Shown here: piece after piece, positions 37,826 through 47,556 of the stretch
How positions within the stretch are numbered: the first letter of the stretch is position 1
Layout of the letters: each line of letters begins with the position of its first letter
NCBI RefSeq assembly: GCF_030690345.1
Contig: NZ_JAUYGV010000001.1
Span: 248,001 to 312,000 of the forward strand
Reading direction: 5' to 3'
Length of the DNA: 64,000 nucleotides
Origin: Rheinheimera sp.
GTDB taxonomy: Bacteria > Pseudomonadota > Gammaproteobacteria > Enterobacterales > Alteromonadaceae
The notes under the pieces: model-generated
Database searches by the model: none
The model's input: the letters and a program-made list of their open reading frames with translations, nothing else
What the model was told of the DNA's origin: nothing
Translations under genes and position numbers: made by a program

Positions 37826-38257
37826 TTAAAACTGCCAGACAATCTCGTTGCGCAGCGCTTCAACAGCCTTTTTCGTCTTCCCCGCAACGGCCACATAAAC
37901 AAAACTGCCATTATCAAGTGCTACACATTTAACCGCAGCGCGATTTTGCAGGTGGTTGCCGTACACATAGTTGCCGTTTTGCACCACAGAGCCAAACTGC
38001 ATGGTTTCAAGCACCGCTTTGCCTTTCGCCGCGCATTGCTGTGCAGACAAGGTAAGTACTTTATGGCCGGACCATAACTGCGGTGTGTAAGGTTGGCCGG
38101 TGTATACCGTTTTTTTGATAACCTTCGCCGGCGCAGGAATTTGCGCAACTGCTTGCACCACCGGCTCTGGCGCAGCAGGCTTAGTGGCACAGGCCGATAA
38201 CAACAAAGCTGACACCAGCAGCGAAGCTTTACATATTGAATCTTGCACGTTATTCAT
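37826..38257 (-). CDS. Putative lipoprotein with low-complexity linker
   Basis: 143 residues. The lipobox is LLLSAC near 19-24, followed by a Pro/Ala/Val-rich linker (PAAPEPVVQAVAQIPAPAK) and a small domain with two cysteines. The ATG overlaps the stop of the upstream membrane-protein gene by 8 bases; a GTG three codons later has better spacing to AAAGGA and may be the true start. Function unknown. Confidence 0.65.
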   Translation of the reverse strand: MNNVQDSICKASLLVSALLLSACATKPAAPEPVVQAVAQIPAPAKVIKKTVYTGQPYTPQLWSGHKVLTLSAQQCAAKGKAVLETMQFGSVVQNGNYVYGNHLQNRAAVKCVALDNGSFVYVAVAGKTKKAVEALRNEIVWQF

Positions 38258-39254
38258 TCCTTTGGTTGTTTTGTATGTAAAACTGAAGGCAGTCGATAAA
38301 CGCCTGCGGTTGGTCTACACCTAAATACAGATGTTTAATAGTGTTGTCTGATTGTCGCAGCTCGATAGCGACATTAGGATGGCCTGCAAAGTTGTATCGT
38401 TTATTGTCAGCGCCTCTTGCAATATAACTACGGTGGAGCGCTACACCGGCAATGTTGTCCAGTGCTACAACCCGCGTGTTGTAAATACCGAAGCGGATGT
38501 ACAGATTTTTTTTGTCCACTGATAGTGGCCTTCTTGCCATAGCGCGATATTCAGCAATAAAGAAAACCAAACTAAGCAGAGTTAATCCGCTGACAATATT
38601 CGCCGCAAGTGGCGACCAGGTAAAGTGCAGCAGCAGATGGACCAGCGGAATTTCCAATGCAATAAGCAAAATAAAGCCCAGGGCATTAGTTTTAGCATCA
38701 TCTTTCAGGTGATAGCTAAAATGCTGTTCACCGTGAAACTGTGCCGGACTAATATGCTTTGCGAATAAAGCGTAGGTCCAAATTCTGGTTTCAAACTCAA
38801 GTAATCCGGCCGTTACACCTTTACCTAACAGGCGATGTATCGGTTTTGATATAGCCAGCTCCGGTTCCGATTTCTGTCGCAAAGCTGCACTGATAGCCAG
38901 ATACACCGTCAGCATCGCAACAAGTTCGAACAGCAGGATAAATGCAAGCAGCAGATAGCGGCCGGACTCAAGGTAGTGCCAGATAAATTTACTTTGCGCC
39001 GGAATAATGTAACTGCCTACCAAAACCGCTATGCCACACAGTAATGCCGCTTTAACCGCCGCTTGCTTTTTATCTTTAATACAAACAAAACACAACAGCG
39101 GCAATACCAGCAGAGCATCCAGCAAAAACAACCATTCAAAGTTTCCAGCGCTGTAGTTATTAAGCCAATGCTCACCCTGATAATAAAAGCCCCAGCTAAG
39201 CGATATAGCCAGCAGAAACAGCAGAGGTAATTTTTCCTTAACAGTGATATTCAT
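38250..39254 (-). CDS. Integral membrane protein, six or more spans, unknown
   Basis: 334 residues with N-terminal hydrophobic segments at about 9-25, 40-57, 68-86 and 100-125, then two more near 190-235, and a soluble C-terminal domain of about 90 residues (VDKKNLYIRFGIYNTRVVALDNI) resembling a small PH-like beta domain of membrane regulators. GGAGCG precedes the ATG. Overlaps the downstream lipoprotein gene. Family not recognised with certainty. Confidence 0.65.
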   Translation of the reverse strand: MNITVKEKLPLLFLLAISLSWGFYYQGEHWLNNYSAGNFEWLFLLDALLVLPLLCFVCIKDKKQAAVKAALLCGIAVLVGSYIIPAQSKFIWHYLESGRYLLLAFILLFELVAMLTVYLAISAALRQKSEPELAISKPIHRLLGKGVTAGLLEFETRIWTYALFAKHISPAQFHGEQHFSYHLKDDAKTNALGFILLIALEIPLVHLLLHFTWSPLAANIVSGLTLLSLVFFIAEYRAMARRPLSVDKKNLYIRFGIYNTRVVALDNIAGVALHRSYIARGADNKRYNFAGHPNVAIELRQSDNTIKHLYLGVDQPQAFIDCLQFYIQNNQRNE

Positions 39255-39303
39255 TCACGCTCCAATATGCGATTTATTCAGCATGCTTTTAGTCGCTAAC
39301 GAG

Positions 39304-40128
39304 CTAACCCGCACTTAGCATAAGCAACATCGTATCAATCGCTTTAAGCGTTAACGCCTTATCGTCTAACGGCACATTATGGCCAGACTTATCGGTAACA
39401 AAATGCACAGCATTTGGGTTTTTATCAATCAAGGATGCATGTAATTGCCGCCAAACTTTTTTGCCTTGCGGACTATGGCCAATCCACCAATTGCTCTCAT
39501 TTAACCGGGATGACGTTACCAACACAGCCGGCAGCTCTTGGGTGAAATCGCTATCAGCCACGGCATTTCTGTGATAAAGCTGTTGCAGTTGCTGCCACTC
39601 CGGTTGTTGTTGCAACATCTTATTGAGACGGGAATTATCTCTGTCTGCCCAATCTTTATCTAACGCACTAAGTGCGTTATGAAAACCTTCATGGCTCGGG
39701 TCAAGCAACACAATACCGGCAACCTTCTCAGGGTGGCTGCCGGCAAAAGTGCGCACATGCAAAGCACCAAAAGAATGCCCAAGCAGTATGAGTTTGTTAT
39801 CGTCAGCCTTGATAATTTTTAGTAGTTGAGCAAGGCGGTTATTCGACGCCTGCAGTGAGATATCATCAACACTGCCAGACTGGCCATTACCGGCTCTGGA
39901 GTAAACAATGGTTCTGACATTCAGCTTGGCCAAATCCGCTAACAAAGGCTGCCAGTAACCAACCCCCATCCCTACGCCTGATTCCACCAGTAAGGTGTAA
40001 TCACCCGCGCCGATATCAATATATTCGAGCTTGATGTTATCGACAGTGACAAGTCTGGTGTCTTGCGCCGATACAAAAGCTGAAAGCATAAAGCAGCAAA
40101 GCGCGTAGAACCTTAATCTAGAAATCAA
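39304..40128 (-). CDS. Secreted alpha/beta hydrolase
   Basis: 274 residues with a signal peptide (cleavage after FVSAQ, near residue 22). The alpha/beta-hydrolase fold shows the nucleophile elbow GHSFGA near 117, a catalytic aspartate candidate in VLLDPSHEG near 143 and the final histidine in SGHNVPLDD near 250. Start is TTG with GGAGAG about 5 bases ahead. The substrate is unknown; it should act in the periplasm. Confidence 0.8.
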   Translation of the reverse strand: MISRLRFYALCCFMLSAFVSAQDTRLVTVDNIKLEYIDIGAGDYTLLVESGVGMGVGYWQPLLADLAKLNVRTIVYSRAGNGQSGSVDDISLQASNNRLAQLLKIIKADDNKLILLGHSFGALHVRTFAGSHPEKVAGIVLLDPSHEGFHNALSALDKDWADRDNSRLNKMLQQQPEWQQLQQLYHRNAVADSDFTQELPAVLVTSSRLNESNWWIGHSPQGKKVWRQLHASLIDKNPNAVHFVTDKSGHNVPLDDKALTLKAIDTMLLMLSAG

Positions 40129-40144
40129 TCTACTCTCCGAATAT

Positions 40145-40549
40145 TTACTCTGACAACCATACCAAGCCGGAATATGGCTTTTGTTTTAATGCATCTAACC
40201 GTGTTTGCAAACTACCGCAATGAGCTTCCAGCTTATGGCCGTCCGGGTCGAGAAAGTAAACCGATTGCCCTTCACTGCTGTTTTGCTGCCACTCCGGTAC
40301 CGCTGCCTGGCGCAGTTTTGCCGTAAATTCGGTGAAGTCCTGCTCTGCGACATCTAAAGCAATATGGGAATAATCAAGGCCGGGCATAGGGTTATCAGAA
40401 GATAAACAAAACCAGACATCACCAAGGCTGAGATAGGCACCGGCATCCCAGCGCACATGAGCTTTCATACCAAGCAGCTCAGTGTAAAACGCCATCGAGC
40501 GCTCTAAGTCACTAACAGCAATGGTGATATGGTTTAGTCCCTGAAGCAT
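40145..40549 (-). CDS. FosA-like VOC metalloprotein (glutathione transferase family)
   Basis: 134 residues aligning with FosA over the whole length: LNHITIAVSDL at the N-terminus, RWDAGAYLSLG, VWFCLS, YFLDPDGHKLEAHCG. The three metal ligands (His7, His near 62 in YSHIALDV, Glu near 108) and Thr9, Tyr near 98 and Arg near 117 are kept. In the segment corresponding to FosA EWKQNRSEG this protein has EWQQNSSEG, so the lysine and arginine taken to contact the fosfomycin phosphonate (K90, R93 in Pseudomonas FosA) are replaced by Gln and Ser. Fosfomycin inactivation is therefore doubtful. Confidence 0.82.
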   Translation of the reverse strand: MLQGLNHITIAVSDLERSMAFYTELLGMKAHVRWDAGAYLSLGDVWFCLSSDNPMPGLDYSHIALDVAEQDFTEFTAKLRQAAVPEWQQNSSEGQSVYFLDPDGHKLEAHCGSLQTRLDALKQKPYSGLVWLSE

Positions 40550-40558
40550 TTAAATTCC

Positions 40559-40984
40559 CTAAGTTACATAAACATCCGGCCGGTAAATTTCCATAAAACT
40601 CTCCGGCTTGTTGAGTGCAGTAAAACCAAATTTGGCGTATAAACCGTGCGCATTCGACGTAGCCAGGGTAAAACGGCGCACATCCGCTACGCCGGGGTGT
40701 TGCAGTACCGCTGTCATCAACTTTGCTGCTATACCCTGAGCGCGATACTCCGGCCAAACAATAACATCCACCAGATTTGCGAAGGTCGCCTGATCAGTAA
40801 TAATGCGGCAAAAACCTACTTGCTGGTTTGTGATATAAGCCCCCAAACACACCGAATGCGCAATGCTGCGCCGTACAATATCCAGCGAAATGCCTTTGGC
40901 CCAAGTGCTTTGCGTACTGAGAAAATGATGAATTTTGCCAATATCCAGCCGTGATTTATCATCGCTGATAGTTATTTGCTGCAT
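40559..40984 (-). CDS. GNAT-family N-acetyltransferase
   Basis: 141 residues. The acetyl-CoA-binding segment is EYRAQGIAAKLM (RxxGxA) near 79-90, preceded by the strand ANLVDVIVWP and followed by AHGLYAKFGFTAL, the usual GNAT C-terminal pattern. This form (no family fusion, GFCRIITD core) is common in gammaproteobacteria and its substrate is unknown. It lies ten bases ahead of the FosA-like gene on the same strand. Confidence 0.85.
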   Translation of the reverse strand: MQQITISDDKSRLDIGKIHHFLSTQSTWAKGISLDIVRRSIAHSVCLGAYITNQQVGFCRIITDQATFANLVDVIVWPEYRAQGIAAKLMTAVLQHPGVADVRRFTLATSNAHGLYAKFGFTALNKPESFMEIYRPDVYVT

Positions 40985-41014
40985 CTGCTCTCCCTGTCAT
41001 GACAATCATTGGAC

Positions 41015-41350
41015 TTACGGCCTTGTTAATCTGAGTATTTCAACAGCATCGGCATCAACGACTATCAATGTCTGGTCATCTTTTAGCTCCAGCGACACCG
41101 CTACATAGTCACCCTGCTCTGCTGCGTACATTTTGCCGCTCCAGATTGGCGGTGATGCGCTGAGATCTTTGATGACCGTCAGGCCTACTGCGCCTGGTGC
41201 ATTATCATGTCGCTGCACAGTAACAACACCGGTTTGCATATTTACGTTTAGCCATGCCGGTTTATCGGCATGTTTCCAGACGCCGGAAATATCAGCGGCC
41301 ATGGTGCTGAAAACGAAAACCAGCGCGAGAAGCTTTAGAATATGCGCCAA
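41015..41350 (-). CDS. Small secreted protein, DUF2147-like
   Basis: 111 residues with a signal peptide (LLALVFVFSTMA) and a compact beta-barrel-like mature part with ISGVWKH and WSGKMYAAEQGDYV, a weak match to DUF2147. The start is TTG, convincing because GGAGG lies 8 bases ahead, inside the end of the upstream gene; translation is probably coupled to that gene. Function unknown. Confidence 0.6.
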   Translation of the reverse strand: MAHILKLLALVFVFSTMAADISGVWKHADKPAWLNVNMQTGVVTVQRHDNAPGAVGLTVIKDLSASPPIWSGKMYAAEQGDYVAVSLELKDDQTLIVVDADAVEILRLTRP

Positions 41351-41353
41351 TGG

Positions 41354-41623
41354 TTAAACCTCCGACGCTTTTTGCAGGCGGGATTTCTCCAGCTTGAGCA
41401 TTAATATTTTATAAGTGCCCCACAGCATAATGGCGGCGCCGATAACGATGATAGAGTTAACGACTGCCTGATCCCGCAAAAACGGTAGTATTGGTGCATC
41501 AGTGCCAACAAACTTACTGTAAAGCCCTACGCCAAACAAAATACTGCCGGGGGTTTCGATAAGGCTGATTTTTATGATCTGCTTATCTATGTCTTTTACG
41601 CGCTGTTGCTTTTGTTGTTGCAT
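41354..41623 (-). CDS. Small two-span membrane protein
   Basis: 89 residues: a basic, Gln-rich N-terminus, a first hydrophobic stretch around residues 24-38 and a second at about 53-75, then a basic C-terminus. Its last codons provide the ribosome site of the next gene. Family not recognised. Confidence 0.6.
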   Translation of the reverse strand: MQQQKQQRVKDIDKQIIKISLIETPGSILFGVGLYSKFVGTDAPILPFLRDQAVVNSIIVIGAAIMLWGTYKILMLKLEKSRLQKASEV

Positions 41624-41741
41624 ACCGCTTTGCCTGTTTTGATTATTGCGAACAGGCTTTGATGCTAATGGATTTCATTTGCAAAGTGAACAACTTGTTT
41701 ATAGCCAGCAACATACACACTTGCGCTCATCAAGCGACCGA

Positions 41742-42494
41742 CTAGAACTCAACTTTCAAATACGTGCCTTCAGCCGAGACATTGTGGCCAAAACCACATG
41801 AGGTTCCGGCTTCGCGCTCTACAATTAACTCAGCGTCTGTGATAGTAAAATGGTAAATGCAGTCAAAGTCACCATCGCTTGCTTCAGCCATGTTATAGCG
41901 GGCAGTTGCGTTATTTACAGGCAACAGCGCAGAAAAAGAGCCCATATTAGGACCGTAGTACATGGCCATTAAACCTGCGTAGTAGCCGTCAAAACTGAAC
42001 TCATATTGCTGTTCTTTCTGCTTAATGCTGAAGATATTCCACAAGGACTTTCCGGCATATTGCCAATATTGGCCTTCTACGGTGCCAGACTGCTGTGTTA
42101 TTGCAGCTTCAATCTGGCTGTTAATTTTATTCAGATTAAACACTGACTTTTTGTCGTTCGCGGCTATACCAAGCCATGCTCTGGCCTTCAGGTAGTTTTT
42201 TTCATGGATATAAGTTAACGCAACATTGTTATATGCCGTTGTGATTTTCTGCTCACTTAACTGACAGCTTTCAGACCAGGCAGCTTGCTGTTCGTATTGC
42301 GCTCTGGCTTTGGCATATTCATTTAGTTTGTAGTATTTATCACCGGCAGCAGCAAAACTGCTAATCTTCCGGCAGTCAGCTACTTCCTGCTCATAAGAAA
42401 TTTCGGCGTGGGCTGCAAACGCCACAAACTGCGCTAAAGCAATAAACAGACGGCAATACCACTTGGTTGAAAATTGAATAAAGCAGTTTTGCAT
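41742..42494 (-). CDS. Secreted protein with TPR-like helices
   Basis: 250 residues with a signal peptide (LFIALAQFVAFAAHA, cleavage near 30). Residues about 40-125 look like two to three TPR-type helix pairs (AAGDKYYKLNEYAKARAQYEQ, YNNVALTYIHEKNYLKARAWLG). A beta-rich C-terminal half contains two cysteines likely to pair. GAGGG precedes the ATG. Role unknown. Confidence 0.65.
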   Translation of the reverse strand: MQNCFIQFSTKWYCRLFIALAQFVAFAAHAEISYEQEVADCRKISSFAAAGDKYYKLNEYAKARAQYEQQAAWSESCQLSEQKITTAYNNVALTYIHEKNYLKARAWLGIAANDKKSVFNLNKINSQIEAAITQQSGTVEGQYWQYAGKSLWNIFSIKQKEQQYEFSFDGYYAGLMAMYYGPNMGSFSALLPVNNATARYNMAEASDGDFDCIYHFTITDAELIVEREAGTSCGFGHNVSAEGTYLKVEF

Positions 42495-42532
42495 AGCACC
42501 CTCTGTATTAATTTGTCTGCGTAAGAATGTAT

Positions 42533-42559
42533 AAAAAAACCACCCGCAGGTGGTTTTTC
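42533..42559 (-). terminator. Terminator behind purT
   Basis: AAAACCACC-TGCG-GGTGGTTTT stem with a long U-run on the minus strand, about 18 bases behind the purT stop. It closes the malQ-glgB-glgX-gnd-purT series. Confidence 0.9.
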
Positions 42560-42576
42560 TAAATGAGCCAACAACT

Positions 42577-43772
42577 TTATTTCAGTGTCACTTTAAGCTT
42601 GCTGATTACGCTCAGCGCTTTTTGCGTGGCGAGCTCAACGTTGTCACTTAACGCCAGCGCGACACCCATACGCCGCTCGCCCTGTACTTCCGGCTTGGCG
42701 AAAATACGCAGTTCGGTATCCGGCTCAGCTAAAGCCTCTGCTAAACCATGATACTGAATGTCGGCACTGTTACCAGGCACCAATAACACAGCCGAAGCAG
42801 CCGGGCCGTATTGTTTAATCTGTGGTATCGGCAAACCCAAAATAGCGCGGGCGTGCAGTGCAAATTCGCTCAGCTGCTGCGATATCAGCGTTACCATCCC
42901 GGTATCGTGCGGCCTGGGTGATACTTCAGAGAAATACACCGCATCGCCTTTGATAAACAGCTCAACACCAAATAAGCCACGCCCGCCTAAGGCCTCCACT
43001 ACCGCTTTGGCATAATCTTTTGCCGTAGCCAACGCTTTGTCGCTCATCGCTTGTGGCTGCCAGCTTTCGCGGTAGTCGCCTTTTTCCTGGCGATGGCCAA
43101 TAGGGGCGCAGTATTGAATGCCGGACAGCGAATTTACCGTAAGTAAGGTGATTTCATAGTCAAAGTCGATAAAGCCTTCGACGATAACCCTGCCCTTACC
43201 GGCACGGCCGCCTTCCTGGGCGTACAGCCAGGCAGCATCCAGCTCAGCAGCAGAGCGCAGTACGCTTTGGCCTTTGCCGCTGGATGACATTATCGGTTTA
43301 ACCACACAAGGGTAACCGATAGCATTAACGGCAGCGATAAAGCTGTCTTTGTCACCGGCGAATTGAAACGGCGAGGTGGCCAGTTTTAACTCGTCGGCGG
43401 CCAAACGGCGAATGCCTTCGCGGTTCATCGTCAGGTTTACCGCTTTGGCGCTGGGTACCACGTTAAAACCACAGTCTTCCAGCTCAATCAGTACCGAGGT
43501 GGCTATGGCTTCCAGCTCCGGTACTATTAAGGCCGGCTTTTCGCTGATCACTAACTGGCGCAGTGCTGCGTTATCCAGCATCGACATCACTACGGCTTTG
43601 TCGGCCACCTGCATTGCCGGTGCATTGGGGTAACGGTCTACAGCGATAACTTCACAGCCGTAGCGTTTCAATTCAATGCACAGCTCTTTGCCCAACTCGC
43701 CGGCACCTAATAACAGCACCTTAGTGCTGCTTGCTGTGCCAGGGGTACCTATATGTTGGATGTTCTGTGTGG

Positions 43773-43776
<4 letters not shown>
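42577..43776 (-). CDS. purT: Formate-dependent phosphoribosylglycinamide formyltransferase
   Basis: PurT uses formate and ATP for the third step of purine synthesis, replacing the folate-dependent PurN. 399 residues from the ATG giving [10 protein letters not shown]. An ATP-grasp fold: N-terminal [18 protein letters not shown], central [14 protein letters not shown] near 160, and the metal-binding [15 protein letters not shown] near 270. The ATG overlaps the gnd stop by four bases (ATGA), indicating coupled translation with gnd. Confidence 0.95.
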
Positions 43777-45302
<1,526 letters not shown>

Positions 45303-45400
45303 CTGACATTCCTTCATTATTTTTCACTGTTACGCGCCGCCAAACAGCCGGGCAGTAGCGTCTGAACGGCGCGCATTATACTGAAAAGGGCCGGATAAAC

Positions 45401-47461
45401 CTACTGCCACACCGAGATACTGTGTGCATTCTGCTGATACTGTTGTAATTTCACCGTGCGGCTTTGCGCCAGGCCTTTGTCTACGCTGGTGTCGAACAAT
45501 AATTGCCAGGGCCGCTGCGGCAGAGTTAACGCCACGGTTTTGGCCGACGCATTAAACACAAACAGCAAGCTGGCTTTGGCAGCCTTATTACTGATTTGGA
45601 ACATACAACCAAAGCGCTCCGGGTCGTGCCAGTCGTGTTGTTGTTTCTCTGTGCCATCAGGCAGATACCACTGGATCTGGTGTTTATCGCCGTGCAGCTG
45701 ATAGCTGTCATCAAGCAGCGATAATTGCTGCAGGCAGCTGTATTTGCGCCTGAAAGCCAGCATTTGCCGGACAAAGTTCAGGAAGTCTTCTTCATTGCTA
45801 TCCAGGTGCCAGTCCAGCCAGCTGATATCGTTATCCTGACAATATGCATTATTATTGCCGCGCTGGCTGTGGCTCAGCTCATCTCCGCCTAGCCAGTGGA
45901 TCATACCCTGGCTTAGCAACAGGCTGGCCACCAGATTACGCTTGTGCAAATAGCGGTTAGCCAGCACAGTAGCGTCTTTGCTTTGGCCTTCCACGCCATG
46001 GTTACAGCTTAGATTGTGGCTGTGGCCATCGCGGTTTTCTTCGCCGTTCAGCCAGTTGTGTTTATCTTTGTAACTTACCAGGTCATGCAGGGTAAAACCG
46101 TCATGGTAGGTTAAGTAGTTTACGCTGCAGCAGGCGGGTTTATGGTGTTTCTGGAAAATATCGCGCGAGCCAAGCAGCCGGGTGGTAAATTCCGGCAGCA
46201 CGCCTTTATCGCCGCGCCAAAAAGCGCGGAAGGTGTCGCGGCATTTGTCGTTTAACTCTGACCACTGCGCCGGGAACTGACCCAGCTGATAGCCCATAGG
46301 GCCGACATCCCACGGCTCGGCAATCAGTTTTACCTGCGACAGCACCGGGTCCTGGGCAATAATTTGAAAAAAAGCCGCATAGGGGTTAAAGCGTTTATGC
46401 TCGCGCGCCAGGGTGGTGGCTAAGTCAAAGCGAAAGCCATCCACCTGCATCTCGGTTACCCAGTAACGCAGTGCATCCATTACCAGCTTTTGCCCGGCCG
46501 GATGCGCCACATTTAAGGTATTGCCACAGCCGGTGTAATTGCTGTGCTGGCTAAAATCAGTGATATCGGCATGGCTTTCAAACAGGTAGTAATGCTTATT
46601 GGCCAAGCCGCGTAAGCTCAGCACCGGGCCATCCTCGCCCGCTTCTGCCGTGTGGTTAAACACCACATCTAAAATAACTTCAATACCGGCCTGATGATAA
46701 CTGCGCACCAGGGTTTTAAACTCGGTAACCGCATCACGGTACTGATAGCGTGGCTCGGGGGCAAAAAAACTTACCGGATTATAACCCCAGTAATTGCTCA
46801 GCTGCAGCTTGTTCAGCCTGGGCTCGCTTAAAAACGCCGCTACCGGCAACAGTTGCAAGGTAGTAATGCCCAGTTGCTGCAGGTGTTTAATTACCGCCGG
46901 ATGGCACAGGCCCAAATAGGTACCGCGCAACTCTGGCGGTACGTCGGGGTGCAACATGGTCATGCCCTTAACATGGGCTTCGTAAATGACGGTTTTTTCC
47001 CGTGCTATGGCCGGTTTAATGCTGCCTTGCCAGTCAAAACTGTGTGCTGACAGCACGCCTTTGGCCAACATATAGTGGCTTTTAGCGGCGTATAAACGCT
47101 CGTTAAAACTTAAGCTGCGGTTAAGTTGTTTTACGTAAGGGTCAAGCAGAATGCGCCCGGCGTCGAACACCAGTCCGGTATCCGGGTTTTGCGGCCCGTC
47201 GGCTTTTAACGCATACAGGCTGCCATTTGCAATGCCGCTGACCTGTAAATGCCAGATATCCCCGGTGCGGGCATTAAAGCTCAGCTCACCCAACAGCTCT
47301 TCAGTGTCGGGCTGATATAAACACAGCATCAGGGCCGTTGCATCCGGGGCGAACACGGCAAAATTCCATACTGTGCTGCCATCCGGCGCCTGGCTGCTCT
47401 GTGCACCCAACGGCGATGCTTTACCCACAGCTAACTTTAATACCGGAATATGGTTACTCAT
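45401..47461 (-). CDS. glgX: Glycogen debranching enzyme GlgX
   Basis: An isoamylase-type GH13 enzyme that removes alpha-1,6 branches from glycogen limit dextrins. 686 residues: an N-terminal CBM48 domain (VWNFAVFAPDATALMLCLY), then the barrel with VVFNHTAE near 265, DGFRFDLATTL (nucleophile Asp) near 345, LIAEPWDVG (acid Glu) near 378 and YLTYHDGFTLHD near 448. Follows glgB by 95 bases on the same strand. Confidence 0.95.
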   Translation of the reverse strand: MSNHIPVLKLAVGKASPLGAQSSQAPDGSTVWNFAVFAPDATALMLCLYQPDTEELLGELSFNARTGDIWHLQVSGIANGSLYALKADGPQNPDTGLVFDAGRILLDPYVKQLNRSLSFNERLYAAKSHYMLAKGVLSAHSFDWQGSIKPAIAREKTVIYEAHVKGMTMLHPDVPPELRGTYLGLCHPAVIKHLQQLGITTLQLLPVAAFLSEPRLNKLQLSNYWGYNPVSFFAPEPRYQYRDAVTEFKTLVRSYHQAGIEVILDVVFNHTAEAGEDGPVLSLRGLANKHYYLFESHADITDFSQHSNYTGCGNTLNVAHPAGQKLVMDALRYWVTEMQVDGFRFDLATTLAREHKRFNPYAAFFQIIAQDPVLSQVKLIAEPWDVGPMGYQLGQFPAQWSELNDKCRDTFRAFWRGDKGVLPEFTTRLLGSRDIFQKHHKPACCSVNYLTYHDGFTLHDLVSYKDKHNWLNGEENRDGHSHNLSCNHGVEGQSKDATVLANRYLHKRNLVASLLLSQGMIHWLGGDELSHSQRGNNNAYCQDNDISWLDWHLDSNEEDFLNFVRQMLAFRRKYSCLQQLSLLDDSYQLHGDKHQIQWYLPDGTEKQQHDWHDPERFGCMFQISNKAAKASLLFVFNASAKTVALTLPQRPWQLLFDTSVDKGLAQSRTVKLQQYQQNAHSISVWQ

Positions 47462-47556
47462 AGCCTACCGCTTCTCTGTTATTGATTACGCTCAGGTTTT
47501 TCTAACTGCTTTGCTACCTGCTCTGCCAACAGCCTAACTAAGGGCTTTGCTAAGTT

